Below are positions 10,001 through 17,982 of a stretch of 64,000 nucleotides of DNA, in pieces; the stretch's first letter is position 1, and every line of letters begins with the position of its first letter. A program made the translations under genes and the position numbers. This DNA comes from Pseudoflavonifractor sp. An44 (lineage in GTDB: Bacteria; Bacillota; Clostridia; Oscillospirales; Oscillospiraceae), in NCBI RefSeq assembly GCF_002161675.1, contig NZ_NFIH01000015.1, positions 1 through 64,000 on the forward strand, written 5' to 3'. A model generated the notes under the pieces. It did not search any database. It was not told the DNA's origin and worked only from the letters and a program-made list of their open reading frames with translations.

Positions 10001-11967
10001 TTGATTTCCACATAGGGATCAAAGAAGCCAGCCAGCATGGACTCAGTGACCCCATCGTCAATGCGGAAGGCTTGGAAGGTGGCGGTGTACGTCTGCCCCG
10101 GCTTCATTTCACTGGCAGAAATTTGCGCACCACCAGTTGCATCGGCAGACTGATCCTCTTGAGTCAAGGTAACTTCGTCGAGGTTGCTGGCATCCAGCAC
10201 CACGTGCTTGGTGCTGGAACCCTCCATCACTACGTCCAGGGCAATGGGCTGGGAAAGATCCCAAGTCTCAGAATCGAAGTTGAGCAGCATCTGCACGCCA
10301 TCATCAACCCGCTTGAGGGCAAAGCCGCCCACGCCGCCGTTATAGACAAACTTCTCCTCCCGGTCCCCCTGGGTAACCCGGACAAAATACTGAGGGCTGG
10401 ACATCTGGTCACTCCAAATGGCATCACCGTAACGGGTATCCTCAGTATTCAGGGTGAGGGTGGTGTATCCATCCTTGGGCTGGATCTCGGCACCGGTGAA
10501 CTGGCCCAGCAAACTCCAGGTGTAGGTAGCAGTAGCCTCAAAGCTACTTCCCATACCATCTTTTACTGCAATGGCTTTGACCGTGGTCGTCTGGTTAATG
10601 GTAAAGGGGCCAGTGTACTGGGTGCTCTCCTGGGTGGGTGTGGTGCCGTCCAGGGTGTAGTAGATGGTGGCATCCGGGGTATCACAGGTGATGGTCACCT
10701 CTGTCTCCTCATAAATAGAGCCTTCGTTGGGGGAGATGACCGGTGTGGCCACAGAGGCAGTCTGTTGGTGGGCAGTGTCCCACTGCACAGACAATGTGTA
10801 TGTGCCGTAAGTTCCATTACTCAGCTGATAAGTTCCGGAATAGTTCTGCTTTACACCATAATAGGGCAGTACAATGTTGGAAATGCCGCTGATGGTTTTA
10901 TATCCCACTTCTCCAGACGCGGGAACAATCTCCAAAGCTGTTAGGTCTTGTGGGTCGTCCGAATTCTCTACCTGATACATGCTCAGAGCAGAGACCTTGT
11001 TCCCCTGCCAATCCTGGAGATAGGTCAGTTTCATGGTCAGACTTCCATTCTGGTCTGCAGTGACCACAGCCTGAGTGTGTACATAGCTGGTCAGCTCCCA
11101 TTGAGGGTCGTCCACCGAGATGGTTACCGCATACTCTTGGCCAGGCACCAGTTCAGGCATGGTGGTACGGGTAAAGGTGGCAGAAGCTACAGCGCTGGGA
11201 TCATATTCACCCGGAACGTAGGCAATCGCCTTGACGGTGGTGGTTCTGGTTACTGTAAAGGGCTCGCTGTACACCTCTCCCGTCTGATAGCCGGAAGAAT
11301 AGGACGGGTCACTGCCGTCGGTGGTGTAGAGAATGGTTGCCCCCGGAGTGTCACAGGTAATGGTGACCTCCTGGGAGGTTTCAAAATCTGCTCCACTGGG
11401 GGTGATCTCCGGAACTGCTGCCTCAGGCAGCACCTGCTCCAGCGTGGACCAGTCCACCGTGAGCACCATGTCACTCTGGGTCTCGTTGTTGAGGGTCACA
11501 GTACCTGTGTACTCATTACTGTCCCAGTAGGGCAGCACAAATGTGGCTTCGCCACGAATGGTATAATATCCTTCCGTGAAGGACACCTCATTAAATTCCA
11601 GTGCAACAGGGTCGGTGCTATCCTTTTCATAAACCTGCACGCCAGTAACCCACTGGGTCTCCGATGTCTCATAGTCGTCTGCCCAGACGACCACTTCAGG
11701 GAACCGGAGCTCCAAGGTGGGATTGCCATCGGAATCTGTGGTCACAGTGGCCGTGCGCTGAAGATGGCTGTAGAAACTGCTGTTCCATCCGCCTTCCTCG
11801 TCAGGCTTGCGCATCTGGACATCCACCTGGTAAGTGGCATTGGTTTCAAATTCTGGAGTGGACGGAGAAGCCGCCCACACCGGAGGTGTGGCCAGGCCCA
11901 ACGTGAGGGCCGAAGCCAAGGACATGGCCAAGCCACGCTTGAACCACGTCTGTTTGGTTGTTGTCAT
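7093..11967 (-). CDS. Giant cell-wall NEAT-domain protein with leucine-rich repeats
   Basis: The 1624-residue surface protein probably captures haem or haemoproteins. A signal peptide occupies residues 1-33. A NEAT-like region (about 40-180) is followed by a chitobiase-C-terminal-like domain with repeated TPGATILYTTDGSDP, then a second NEAT-like and chitobiase-like pair to about 480 (TPDATIYYTLDGTTP). Further NEAT-like sequence runs to about 770, then a calcium-loop motif (DMDGDGYVTTQEL) and about ten leucine-rich repeats (roughly 800-1050). The best NEAT domain is at about 1250-1410, with SMSNNA where the haem-binding short helix lies. A sortase signal VPQTG (1588-1592), membrane helix and RKRKG tail end the protein. 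RBS GGGAGG precedes ATG 11967. Domain edges are by eye. Confidence 0.88.
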   Translation of the reverse strand: MTTTKQTWFKRGLAMSLASALTLGLATPPVWAASPSTPEFETNATYQVDVQMRKPDEEGGWNSSFYSHLQRTATVTTDSDGNPTLELRFPEVVVWADDYETSETQWVTGVQVYEKDSTDPVALEFNEVSFTEGYYTIRGEATFVLPYWDSNEYTGTVTLNNETQSDMVLTVDWSTLEQVLPEAAVPEITPSGADFETSQEVTITCDTPGATILYTTDGSDPSYSSGYQTGEVYSEPFTVTRTTTVKAIAYVPGEYDPSAVASATFTRTTMPELVPGQEYAVTISVDDPQWELTSYVHTQAVVTADQNGSLTMKLTYLQDWQGNKVSALSMYQVENSDDPQDLTALEIVPASGEVGYKTISGISNIVLPYYGVKQNYSGTYQLSNGTYGTYTLSVQWDTAHQQTASVATPVISPNEGSIYEETEVTITCDTPDATIYYTLDGTTPTQESTQYTGPFTINQTTTVKAIAVKDGMGSSFEATATYTWSLLGQFTGAEIQPKDGYTTLTLNTEDTRYGDAIWSDQMSSPQYFVRVTQGDREEKFVYNGGVGGFALKRVDDGVQMLLNFDSETWDLSQPIALDVVMEGSSTKHVVLDASNLDEVTLTQEDQSADATGGAQISASEMKPGQTYTATFQAFRIDDGVTESMLAGFFDPYVEIKVAQDGTLTASFYNTVFAHSMLDFAIQSSDGTWKGAITDGSRVPETDASGKVVAAVYTLPISALDSGYMVGAVNVQAMGGSEAMNGMYDRYTQVKLVFDTTVTEGFEGFQIKNSGFTQAKLINRALMTVTGLDMDGDGYVTTQELNDFRFAEGRKSLDLSSSTLMNAYGVFDPFKIQDISWLADLGDKSLESINFNGNSISEIHDEFLGFTQLTSLNLSANCISTIDDDAFSQLSSLKDMKLASNLLTVINDKLFDGLSQVGAGEDEYILDLENNRISSIAAGAFDDMEHVTGLYLARNQLVKLNANALPQRETFTWLSLTDNQLIQVPEGINQMSGITDLYLNQNDIAQLGSDLDGMLALETLNLSDNLLEEVPASLVETNPALSSLDLSKNSLRTLPTPLLAKVAEGGYGFASAFEYNSVDLSTCDLSGFTQEQIATIQEAAGEYPSKHHLGLTLEVGEGTLSYQSQLSAFDYYYWALCKGGYVSWEIEDKLQEVLGKTSIDTVEELLKFQAVDLPDFSQESIKGSILTDKTGTVDAFTVRTDVQELRNGTWYTLSTTQVSQDEDACSGTFQQEGITPEGRYRLVKTVTGTKAEHRIVVYSGTGTGETPDQDVLEDGIYSVKVDMYQTDRSKLSMSNNAINHTVKLEVVDGVYYVTLDFKGMAIDNRFGYLSTLSYYDEGYVYSQYGRPQGDLVLAEVLSTQKNADGSDVIDQYNDANHLYPDQVRIRLVSTAIADRDGFVPLHVFVPIMEAISAGTGDQDVLMKVDWSSLEKTTEDDPDFQPEEPVEQSPAVNYTDEKTGVTVWADKGVFPAGVGFEITPITSGSEYSSAAYALQEVGKKFKLYQVKFVDANGEQVVPNGTVSIGFPIPNGYADQQVAVYRMATDNKVLVRGSLRDDYYTVITKSAGAYALVEKGSTITDAENTAQVGDVPQTGDSAQLLPLVGVMMSCGLALAGCTVYAARKRKG

Positions 11968-11980
11968 GATCTTGCCTCCC

Positions 11981-12886
11981 TTATGGATTTTGCTTTATTC
12001 CCTCGCCGTAGAGCAGCGGCTGCAGCTCTTCCAGCGCATCGGGGTAGTTGAACTTGGCACTCATGCCGAACAGGTCATAGGGCAAGTCGTAGACACGCCC
12101 CTCCTGCACCGCCTCAAAGTGCTTCCAGATATCGTTGGTTTCAAATTCATCCTGGAACATCTCCACCACGTCTTCGGGCAGAGCATGGGCTGCCCGGAGA
12201 ATGATATCTGGTTCCTTGGTCTTCATGTCCTCGGTGTTGGCGGTGAGGAATTCCTGGCCGTCCCCATCTCCATAGACGTTGACCCCACCGGCCAGTTTGA
12301 CCAGGTTGCCCACATAGCTACTTTCCGTGGCCACAATGTAGGAGCCAGGCAGACCCATGAGCACCAGCACCGTGGGGGATTCTTTCCCCTCATTTTGGCT
12401 TCGGTACTCCTCCATAAACTGCTGGTATTCCTCCACCAGAGCCTGGGCCTGTTCCTCCCGGTCAAACTTCTCCCCCAGTCCCTCGATGGAGGCATACATT
12501 CCCTCCACGCTGCGCAGATTGAGAAACAGGGAGTTGACTTCAATGGAGGCATATTTGGGCTGCAAATCGCTTTGCAGGCTGTTGGGGGAAATCACATAGT
12601 CCGGGTTCAAAGATTTGAGAATTTCCAAATCCGGACTCATAGCCGTCCCTACAGTGGTCACATCCTGATATCGTTCGGGAATGGTACTCAGAGTGGAGGA
12701 GCACACACCCACCAGATCCAGTTCCAGCTTGTCGCAGATGTCCACCGCAGCGGGTGAGGTTGCTACAATACGTACCTGGTCTGAACCGTCATCTGCAGTC
12801 TGCTCCGGATGTTGGTTGACACAGCCGATGGCGGACAGGGCCAGCATTCCCGCCAAGCAGAGAGACAGAAGTCTTCTTGGTTTCAT
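11981..12886 (-). CDS. Haem ABC transporter substrate-binding lipoprotein (IsdE-like)
   Basis: The 301-residue protein has a lipoprotein signal with the lipid-bearing Cys22 in SAIGC. It shows the two-lobed fold of class III binding proteins (VRIVATSPAAVDICDKLEL, later LVLMGLPGSYIVATESSYVGNLVKLAGG). That second block resembles IsdE of the Staphylococcus haem system, so it likely receives haem from the NEAT and Shp proteins and delivers it to the permease. RBS GGAAGGAG precedes ATG 12886. It sits between the Shp-type gene and the giant NEAT gene. Haem specificity is inferred from similarity and neighbours. Confidence 0.9.
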   Translation of the reverse strand: MKPRRLLSLCLAGMLALSAIGCVNQHPEQTADDGSDQVRIVATSPAAVDICDKLELDLVGVCSSTLSTIPERYQDVTTVGTAMSPDLEILKSLNPDYVISPNSLQSDLQPKYASIEVNSLFLNLRSVEGMYASIEGLGEKFDREEQAQALVEEYQQFMEEYRSQNEGKESPTVLVLMGLPGSYIVATESSYVGNLVKLAGGVNVYGDGDGQEFLTANTEDMKTKEPDIILRAAHALPEDVVEMFQDEFETNDIWKHFEAVQEGRVYDLPYDLFGMSAKFNYPDALEELQPLLYGEGIKQNP

Positions 12887-12901
12887 ACTCGGCTCCTTCC
12901 C

Positions 12902-13804
12902 TCACTTCTTACCAAAGGGATGCTTGCCCTTTCTTACAAAGAAGACGTACCACACGCCGCCGCCCACAGCTGCGATGACCACCAGCCCTCCAATGACCCA
13001 CCAGAGAACGGGAGAGCCGGAGGAGGAGTCGGTGTTTTCAGGAGCCTGGGTTTCCTCCACAGCGTTGCCCGAGGCGTCAAATTCCTCCAGGCCGCTGGCA
13101 CTGGACTGGGCCTCTGGGTCTGTAGTGGGAGACGGCTCCGGGGTAGCGGAAGGTACAGCTGTAGCCTCAGACGCAGGCGATTGTGTCGTCACCGGGGTCT
13201 TGGCGGGCGCAGGCGTGGATGCCACCGGAGCCTTGGTGGGCACCGGGGTTGCTGCAGGGGCAGGGGTCGGTTTGGGCTGTTCCACCGAGATGCTGGTAAC
13301 AAAATCCCCAGAACCGGACTTCAGATTGCCCACGGTAATGTAAAAGATGACCTCACGGCCCATGGGGGTCACATACATATTGCAGCGGATGATAGATTTC
13401 TCGCTGTTGGCTCTCAAGCGAAAATCTGCAGTATTGCTGCCATAGTCTTCTTGCATCAGACTGGCAGAAACGGAATGTCCATCCACCTGAAACTTGGGTG
13501 ATTGAATGTTGTCCATTAGATTTAAGCGAACGGTGATCCATGTGTTACCACTTGCATCTACCTCTACCAGAGCCTTTTTATTGGTAGCACTTTCTGTCAT
13601 GGACTGACCTAGTACTGCAGAATTCTCTCCGCCAGAGTCTTCGATGACTCCTGTGGTTGGATGCCGGTAGTGGGCGGTAGCGGTGGCAGTATATATGCCG
13701 TGGGAAGCTGCCGATGCAGGCATGGAAACAATGCTCGCCGCAAGGGCGAGCATTGCCACCATACCGCAAAGCCCTCGAACAGCTTTTCTCGCGGTATTCT
13801 TCAT
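12902..13804 (-). CDS. Shp-type haem-binding surface protein
   Basis: The 300-residue protein has a signal peptide (about 1-33), then one beta-rich domain of about 140 residues. It begins YTATATAHYRHPTTG and contains LVEVDASGNTWITVRL, resembling the haem-binding domain of streptococcal Shp, a NEAT-related fold. A Pro/Thr/Ala-rich linker (about 175-255) spans the wall, and a single membrane helix near 265-290 is followed by a basic tail. There is no sortase motif, so it is membrane-anchored. In Streptococcus, Shp passes haem to the ABC lipoprotein; here the IsdE-like gene follows by 15 bp, fitting that relay. Confidence 0.82.
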   Translation of the reverse strand: MKNTARKAVRGLCGMVAMLALAASIVSMPASAASHGIYTATATAHYRHPTTGVIEDSGGENSAVLGQSMTESATNKKALVEVDASGNTWITVRLNLMDNIQSPKFQVDGHSVSASLMQEDYGSNTADFRLRANSEKSIIRCNMYVTPMGREVIFYITVGNLKSGSGDFVTSISVEQPKPTPAPAATPVPTKAPVASTPAPAKTPVTTQSPASEATAVPSATPEPSPTTDPEAQSSASGLEEFDASGNAVEETQAPENTDSSSGSPVLWWVIGGLVVIAAVGGGVWYVFFVRKGKHPFGKK

Positions 13805-13822
13805 AACATCAATCTCCCTATA

Positions 13823-16414
13823 TCATTGTTCTTTTTTTCTGGCAAGCAGAATCCCCATCAGTCCGACACAGGACAGAGTCAACACTACAAAGGGAGCTAC
13901 GTTTGCACGATCACCGGTGTCGGGATTGCCATTCACATTTGCGCTGTTTTCCGCATCCGTGATGGTGCTGCCCTGCTCCACCAGCGCGTAGGTGATGAAG
14001 GTCTTGGTCAGCACCTTATAGTAGCCATTCTCCACAGTACCCTTAACCAGGGTCTTGGTTCCGTCCTCATTGATTCGATACAAAACCACCTTGTCAGCAT
14101 CATATCCTTCGGGAATGGGGTAGTACACGGTGACCACACCGTTGGGCTGAACCTCAACACCATTCAGCTCAAAATGGATCTCGAACAGGCGGAACTTCTT
14201 GCCCACATCGGCAAGCAGCTCAGCAGCCTTTTCGTAGACTTCCCCGGAGGTAATCTGGGTCACCACCTGCTGGACGCCCTCAGGAAACACACCTTTGTCA
14301 GCCTCTACCTTGATGCCGGTGGTGGTGTCGGTGACGTTGACGGCGGGGGACTGTTCCACAGGTTCTTCCGGCTGGAAGTTAGGATCATCCTCGGTGGTCT
14401 TTTTCAAGGTAGACCAGTCCAACTTCAGTAATACATCCTGAGTACCAGATCCAGCGGAGATGTCCTCCATGACCGGAACAAATACCTGAAGCGGCACGAA
14501 TCCCTGCTCATCCTCCAGAGCATCCGATACCAGGGGGAATTTGATTTGATCTGGATAAAGTTTTCCAGCATAAATCCCACCCGCCTGATTGAATTCATCC
14601 ACAATATCCGTTCCATCTGGATTTTTCTGTGTGGACAACACGGTTGCAGGCACCACAGTTCCCTGCAAATCACCATAAGCGCCGTATTGATAGCCATTTT
14701 CATAATAGGCCAGTTCCGCCAGATACCCATATTGATTCAGATAAGAAAGACCTTGAAAATCCATTGTCAGATAGTACTTACCGTCTTCCACGGTGAGCTT
14801 CAAGGTATGGTGGATGGCATCATTGGACATGGAGTAATCCGTTTGGTTTGTCTTGAACATTTCACCGTAAACAGAGTAGACCCCATCCTCCAGGGTATGT
14901 CGATCCAACTCCCCCTCTTTTCTCAGGTTATCCATAGCGGTTTGCAGTGCCTGAACTTGGGCATCCACCTCACTTTGTGTGGCATTGGCGTTGTCCAGCA
15001 CACGCTGAGCGTGGTCAATGGCCTGTTGCAATGCGCTCCAAGTAGCCTGCGTATATCCTTCATTCTTCAGAACACTCGCCTGTTCCAGAATAGTTTTCAA
15101 CTCGTCAGTATTGGCGCGCTTCACCAAAGCCTCCAACGCGTTTCCTAGCTCACTCACAGCACGCGTAACTTCGGAGACACCTGCATTGTCGTCCCGCTCC
15201 ACTTGTTTTGCTGCAGCCAGCGCAACCTGGAAGGGTTCCCATGTTTCAGGGGTATATTGAGACTCTTGGCAAACATCCGCTTTCTCGATGAGGGCACGGA
15301 GGGATGTCTTATCTCCTTTTTCTTCCAATTCGCTTATAGCAGCAGCAATAGCAGAGGCCATGTCCTGCTGCTCCTGAACCGTAAATTCCTTCTGATTCAG
15401 CACAGGAACTGCCTGGAAGCCAGCTCCCGACATCTCCAGCGTGGAATCGGGCCATATATTGGTGAGTTTACCACTCACATCTTCGATGGTTTCCTGCAAA
15501 GCCTGATAGGAGCTTTCCGTATAATTCCCTTTGGCAATATTCTTAGCCTTCCAAAGCTGATAACTTACATTTTCCTGAGCATTTTCCACCTCAGTAAGAC
15601 TGCTCCAATCCACTTGTAGTCTGGCATACTGGTCTCCAGATGTGGGACTGATAGAGAACATAATGGGAACAAATACGTGCACATAGGCTGCATTGTTGAC
15701 TGTGAACTCGCTGCTAGTCTGCGGAATGTCAAACTCACCGGACTGATTGGCCACCACAACGGGAGTCACATCCAAGGCCATCATATGCTGATAGGGCAGG
15801 TTGTCAATGTCAATCAATCGAGGTTCATCATGCCCAAATCCAGCCGGTCGTGTCATGGTATCAGGATTAGACCCATCATACACCATTTCAGATTCTGGAT
15901 TGTTATAGGCATCATACACGACGCTCCCATCTTGTGTTCGGTGTTGGGTCAACAGCTCTGCAGAAGTGTATGTACAGAAATTGTCGTCGGGATACCCGTA
16001 TTTCGTTAAAACTTCTGCCTGGACAGATTCCAACTCCATCATAAAGCCATACTGCCCAATATACCCCATAGGCATAAACTCTACGATTGCAGTGGCTGTA
16101 CCCTGCTCCACTACCAAGAGCGCCTGGTATTGGGTGTCGTCGGGATGTTTTTGCAGAAACGATTCACTGCCTCGAAGTGCTGCGTTTCCCATCGAGTACT
16201 GTCCACTACTGTTTGCATTCATTAAGTTCAAGGAAGCGGTGTATACCCCGTCTTCCACAGGCGCATCCAGTCGCTGAACAACTCTGGAGCCTTCTGGGTA
16301 GGTTATCTCATGGACAGTGTCCGCAAATCCATAATTGCTACCCAGGCTGGCTACCATAGCTGCTGCCAAAACGGCAGATGTGCCCTGCTTGGCCATACGC
16401 ATTCCAATCCACAT
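13823..16414 (-). CDS. NEAT-domain cell-wall protein with FIVAR-like repeats
   Basis: This 863-residue surface protein is the first gene of the haem operon. After a signal peptide (about 1-32) comes a NEAT-like domain (about 48-275) with YSMGNAAL, then three FIVAR-like helical repeats (about 285-500). A clear NEAT domain (about 505-670) follows, with DYSMSNDAI and two Tyr-rich strands. The C-terminal module (about 690-815) is closely shared with the giant protein at 7093-11967. The sortase-type signal is NPDTG (830-834), then a helix and an RKKEQ tail. Start ATG 16414 has AGAGGGG upstream. A TATAGT -10 and a GTTAGC-N4-GCTAAC operator lie 45-67 bp before it. Confidence 0.87.
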   Translation of the reverse strand: MWIGMRMAKQGTSAVLAAAMVASLGSNYGFADTVHEITYPEGSRVVQRLDAPVEDGVYTASLNLMNANSSGQYSMGNAALRGSESFLQKHPDDTQYQALLVVEQGTATAIVEFMPMGYIGQYGFMMELESVQAEVLTKYGYPDDNFCTYTSAELLTQHRTQDGSVVYDAYNNPESEMVYDGSNPDTMTRPAGFGHDEPRLIDIDNLPYQHMMALDVTPVVVANQSGEFDIPQTSSEFTVNNAAYVHVFVPIMFSISPTSGDQYARLQVDWSSLTEVENAQENVSYQLWKAKNIAKGNYTESSYQALQETIEDVSGKLTNIWPDSTLEMSGAGFQAVPVLNQKEFTVQEQQDMASAIAAAISELEEKGDKTSLRALIEKADVCQESQYTPETWEPFQVALAAAKQVERDDNAGVSEVTRAVSELGNALEALVKRANTDELKTILEQASVLKNEGYTQATWSALQQAIDHAQRVLDNANATQSEVDAQVQALQTAMDNLRKEGELDRHTLEDGVYSVYGEMFKTNQTDYSMSNDAIHHTLKLTVEDGKYYLTMDFQGLSYLNQYGYLAELAYYENGYQYGAYGDLQGTVVPATVLSTQKNPDGTDIVDEFNQAGGIYAGKLYPDQIKFPLVSDALEDEQGFVPLQVFVPVMEDISAGSGTQDVLLKLDWSTLKKTTEDDPNFQPEEPVEQSPAVNVTDTTTGIKVEADKGVFPEGVQQVVTQITSGEVYEKAAELLADVGKKFRLFEIHFELNGVEVQPNGVVTVYYPIPEGYDADKVVLYRINEDGTKTLVKGTVENGYYKVLTKTFITYALVEQGSTITDAENSANVNGNPDTGDRANVAPFVVLTLSCVGLMGILLARKKEQ

Positions 16415-16458
16415 AGAAGCAACCCCTCTCTTTCCTAAGAAAAAACTGACGATCTCTT

Positions 16459-16481
16459 GTTAGCAATCGCTAACCACTATA
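16459..16481 (-). promoter_or_regulatory. Haem operon -10 element and palindromic operator
   Basis: The palindrome GTTAGC-AATC-GCTAAC is at 16459-16474, and a TATAGT -10 on the minus strand is at 16476-16481, one base upstream. No good -35 is visible. A weaker copy, ATTAGC-CGAA-ACTAAC, lies at 16593-16608. The rest of 16482-16877 holds no gene that I can support. Confidence 0.7.
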
Positions 16482-16877
16482 CAAAAAGAAAGCCGCTGAC
16501 ACGGCAATTCGGGATCAAACCACCTCCTATTTCTATTCACATGATACAGCACCTTCCACCTTAGGTATGTTAGACTGTTCACCAGGCAATCGATTAGCCG
16601 AAACTAACTGCCAGGCCAAAAAATAACTCCACAAGGAGCCGGATTTCGTCGATCTGTAAATCGCCATATATATTCTTCTCTTTGGACCTCAAACATTTCC
16701 TAAAGCACGCATAGTATATCCATTGTTTCCAGTGTAGTCAATGAATATTTTGTTGCACTTCTGCTACAAACCTATCTTTTCCCCATTAGAAAACGCCTGA
16801 AATCCTTTAGCCACAAAGAAATCAAGATTGGAGCAACTGTGCAACAGAAAATTTCTATCTTTCGGGCAACACCGTGT

Positions 16878-17717
16878 TTAATGGATGAACACAGTGAATA
16901 CTGCTGTACTCTCTGGCATATGCATTTCCCCCACACTGCACTGCATCTTCAGGCACACGCTCCCATGAAGCAACGTGTCACGACCTTTCCCCATAGAGAT
17001 AAACTGTAGCGCAGTTGCTGGGAAATATATGTAGCGTCCGTCCATTCCACCGTCCCGAAATTCCCCGTCGCATAGATATTGCAGCTTCTGAATCCGTCCC
17101 TCCATCTGTTTCCCGCTGGATATAGACTGAGCGGACACCGTTTTGATGGTCAGATATACCAATCCCTGGTGATCCTTTACCATCAGCTCGCAGGGATGCT
17201 CGAAACCTTGATTTGCCATAGAGATATTGCTGTGATTTTTCATCTGCTCTCGATAGATGATAAACGGAAAGTGGTAGCTTCCGTCTTCCAGAAGGTCACA
17301 AATTTCGCCGCCATGAAATCGTTGACGGCCTGTAAAGTGTTCTTTGATTTCCATACGGCTCTCCTGTTCGGAGAGCCGATCCATAAATGCGTCAGAAAAC
17401 CCCGCTGCCAGCCCCTGCAGCGCATTTTCTCGAATTTGACTTAATGGGACATCTAGGTACTGCATATATCGATGAAAAACACAGAATTTACGTCTGTATT
17501 GCTCCGCCAGCTTGATTCCAGGTACGGTGAGGGCCGTTTTGCGGTGTTCCAGCCGTTCTACAATTCCCTGTTTCTCCATGGCATCCATGGCACGGGTAAT
17601 GGCCCATTTCCCTACCCCCAGGCTTCTGGCAGAATCGGTGACCGTACGCTTGGACGGCTCTGCCTCCAGATAGTACAGCAACAGCTGAATTTGAAATGGC
17701 GTCAATGCTTCTGACAT
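16878..17717 (-). CDS. DtxR-like winged-helix regulator with a novel C-terminal domain
   Basis: Residues 1-70 form a winged helix (recognition helix near 36-47, SLGVGKWAITRAMD; wing near 58-66). Residues 75-115 (RRKFCVFHRYMQYL, then AGFSDAFMDRL) have the spacing of the DtxR/MntR dimerisation helices. Residues normally used as metal ligands seem replaced: the ACRWEH region of DtxR reads ALQGLA. The C-terminal 160 residues match no domain I recognise. The gene has its own TTGACA/TATAGT promoter with the GTTAGC-N4-GCTAAC palindrome 10 bp downstream, so it probably represses itself. It lies beside the haem operon and is the best candidate regulator for all copies of that palindrome. Family placement is by eye. 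Confidence 0.7.
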   Translation of the reverse strand: MSEALTPFQIQLLLYYLEAEPSKRTVTDSARSLGVGKWAITRAMDAMEKQGIVERLEHRKTALTVPGIKLAEQYRRKFCVFHRYMQYLDVPLSQIRENALQGLAAGFSDAFMDRLSEQESRMEIKEHFTGRQRFHGGEICDLLEDGSYHFPFIIYREQMKNHSNISMANQGFEHPCELMVKDHQGLVYLTIKTVSAQSISSGKQMEGRIQKLQYLCDGEFRDGGMDGRYIYFPATALQFISMGKGRDTLLHGSVCLKMQCSVGEMHMPESTAVFTVFIH

Positions 17718-17798
17718 ACCAATCTTCCCTTCTCTCTCATCCCTTCATGCTGCAAAAACGGAATGCGCATGGGCGAATAACTTAGGCTTTCAACCGAG

Positions 17799-17814
17799 GT
17801 TAGCTTATGCTAAC
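17799..17814. promoter_or_regulatory. Palindromic operator upstream of the DtxR-like gene
   Basis: GTTAGC-TTAT-GCTAAC, perfect half sites, lies 10 bp after the -10 element of the regulator promoter. This fits autoregulation. Confidence 0.75.
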
Positions 17815-17824
17815 TTTCGAGTTA

Positions 17825-17853
17825 ACTATACGCCTGTTTTTCCCACTTGTCAA
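17825..17853 (-). promoter_or_regulatory. Promoter of the DtxR-like regulator gene
   Basis: On the minus strand TTGACA (17848-17853) and TATAGT (17825-17830) are 17 bp apart, an almost ideal vegetative promoter. Confidence 0.75.
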
Positions 17854-17923
17854 GGAAGTGCTTTCTGTATGTACGCAGAAACAGGCTTTGGATCTACCGG
17901 ACAACAGAATTGCTGCAAGAGAG

Positions 17924-17965
17924 AGAGACCCACAGCTCCTTTCGAACTGTGGGCTTCTCTCATTT
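17924..17965 (-). terminator. Hairpin after the ABC transporter pair
   Basis: GAGAGA-GACCCACAG pairs with CTGTGGGCTTCTCTC across a 12-base loop, just after the stop of the second ABC gene. The T tract is weak on both strands. Confidence 0.5.
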
Positions 17966-17982
17966 CCTGATTGCACAAAGAA

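Noticed and set aside
9472-10944. 490-codon frame opposite the giant NEAT gene
   Set aside because: No signal, domain or ribosome site; the opposite strand codes for a protein with clear repeats.
17822-17826. GTTAAC next to the regulator operator as a second site
   Set aside because: Only a six-base palindrome, overlapping the -10 element; it lacks the N4 spacing of the others.
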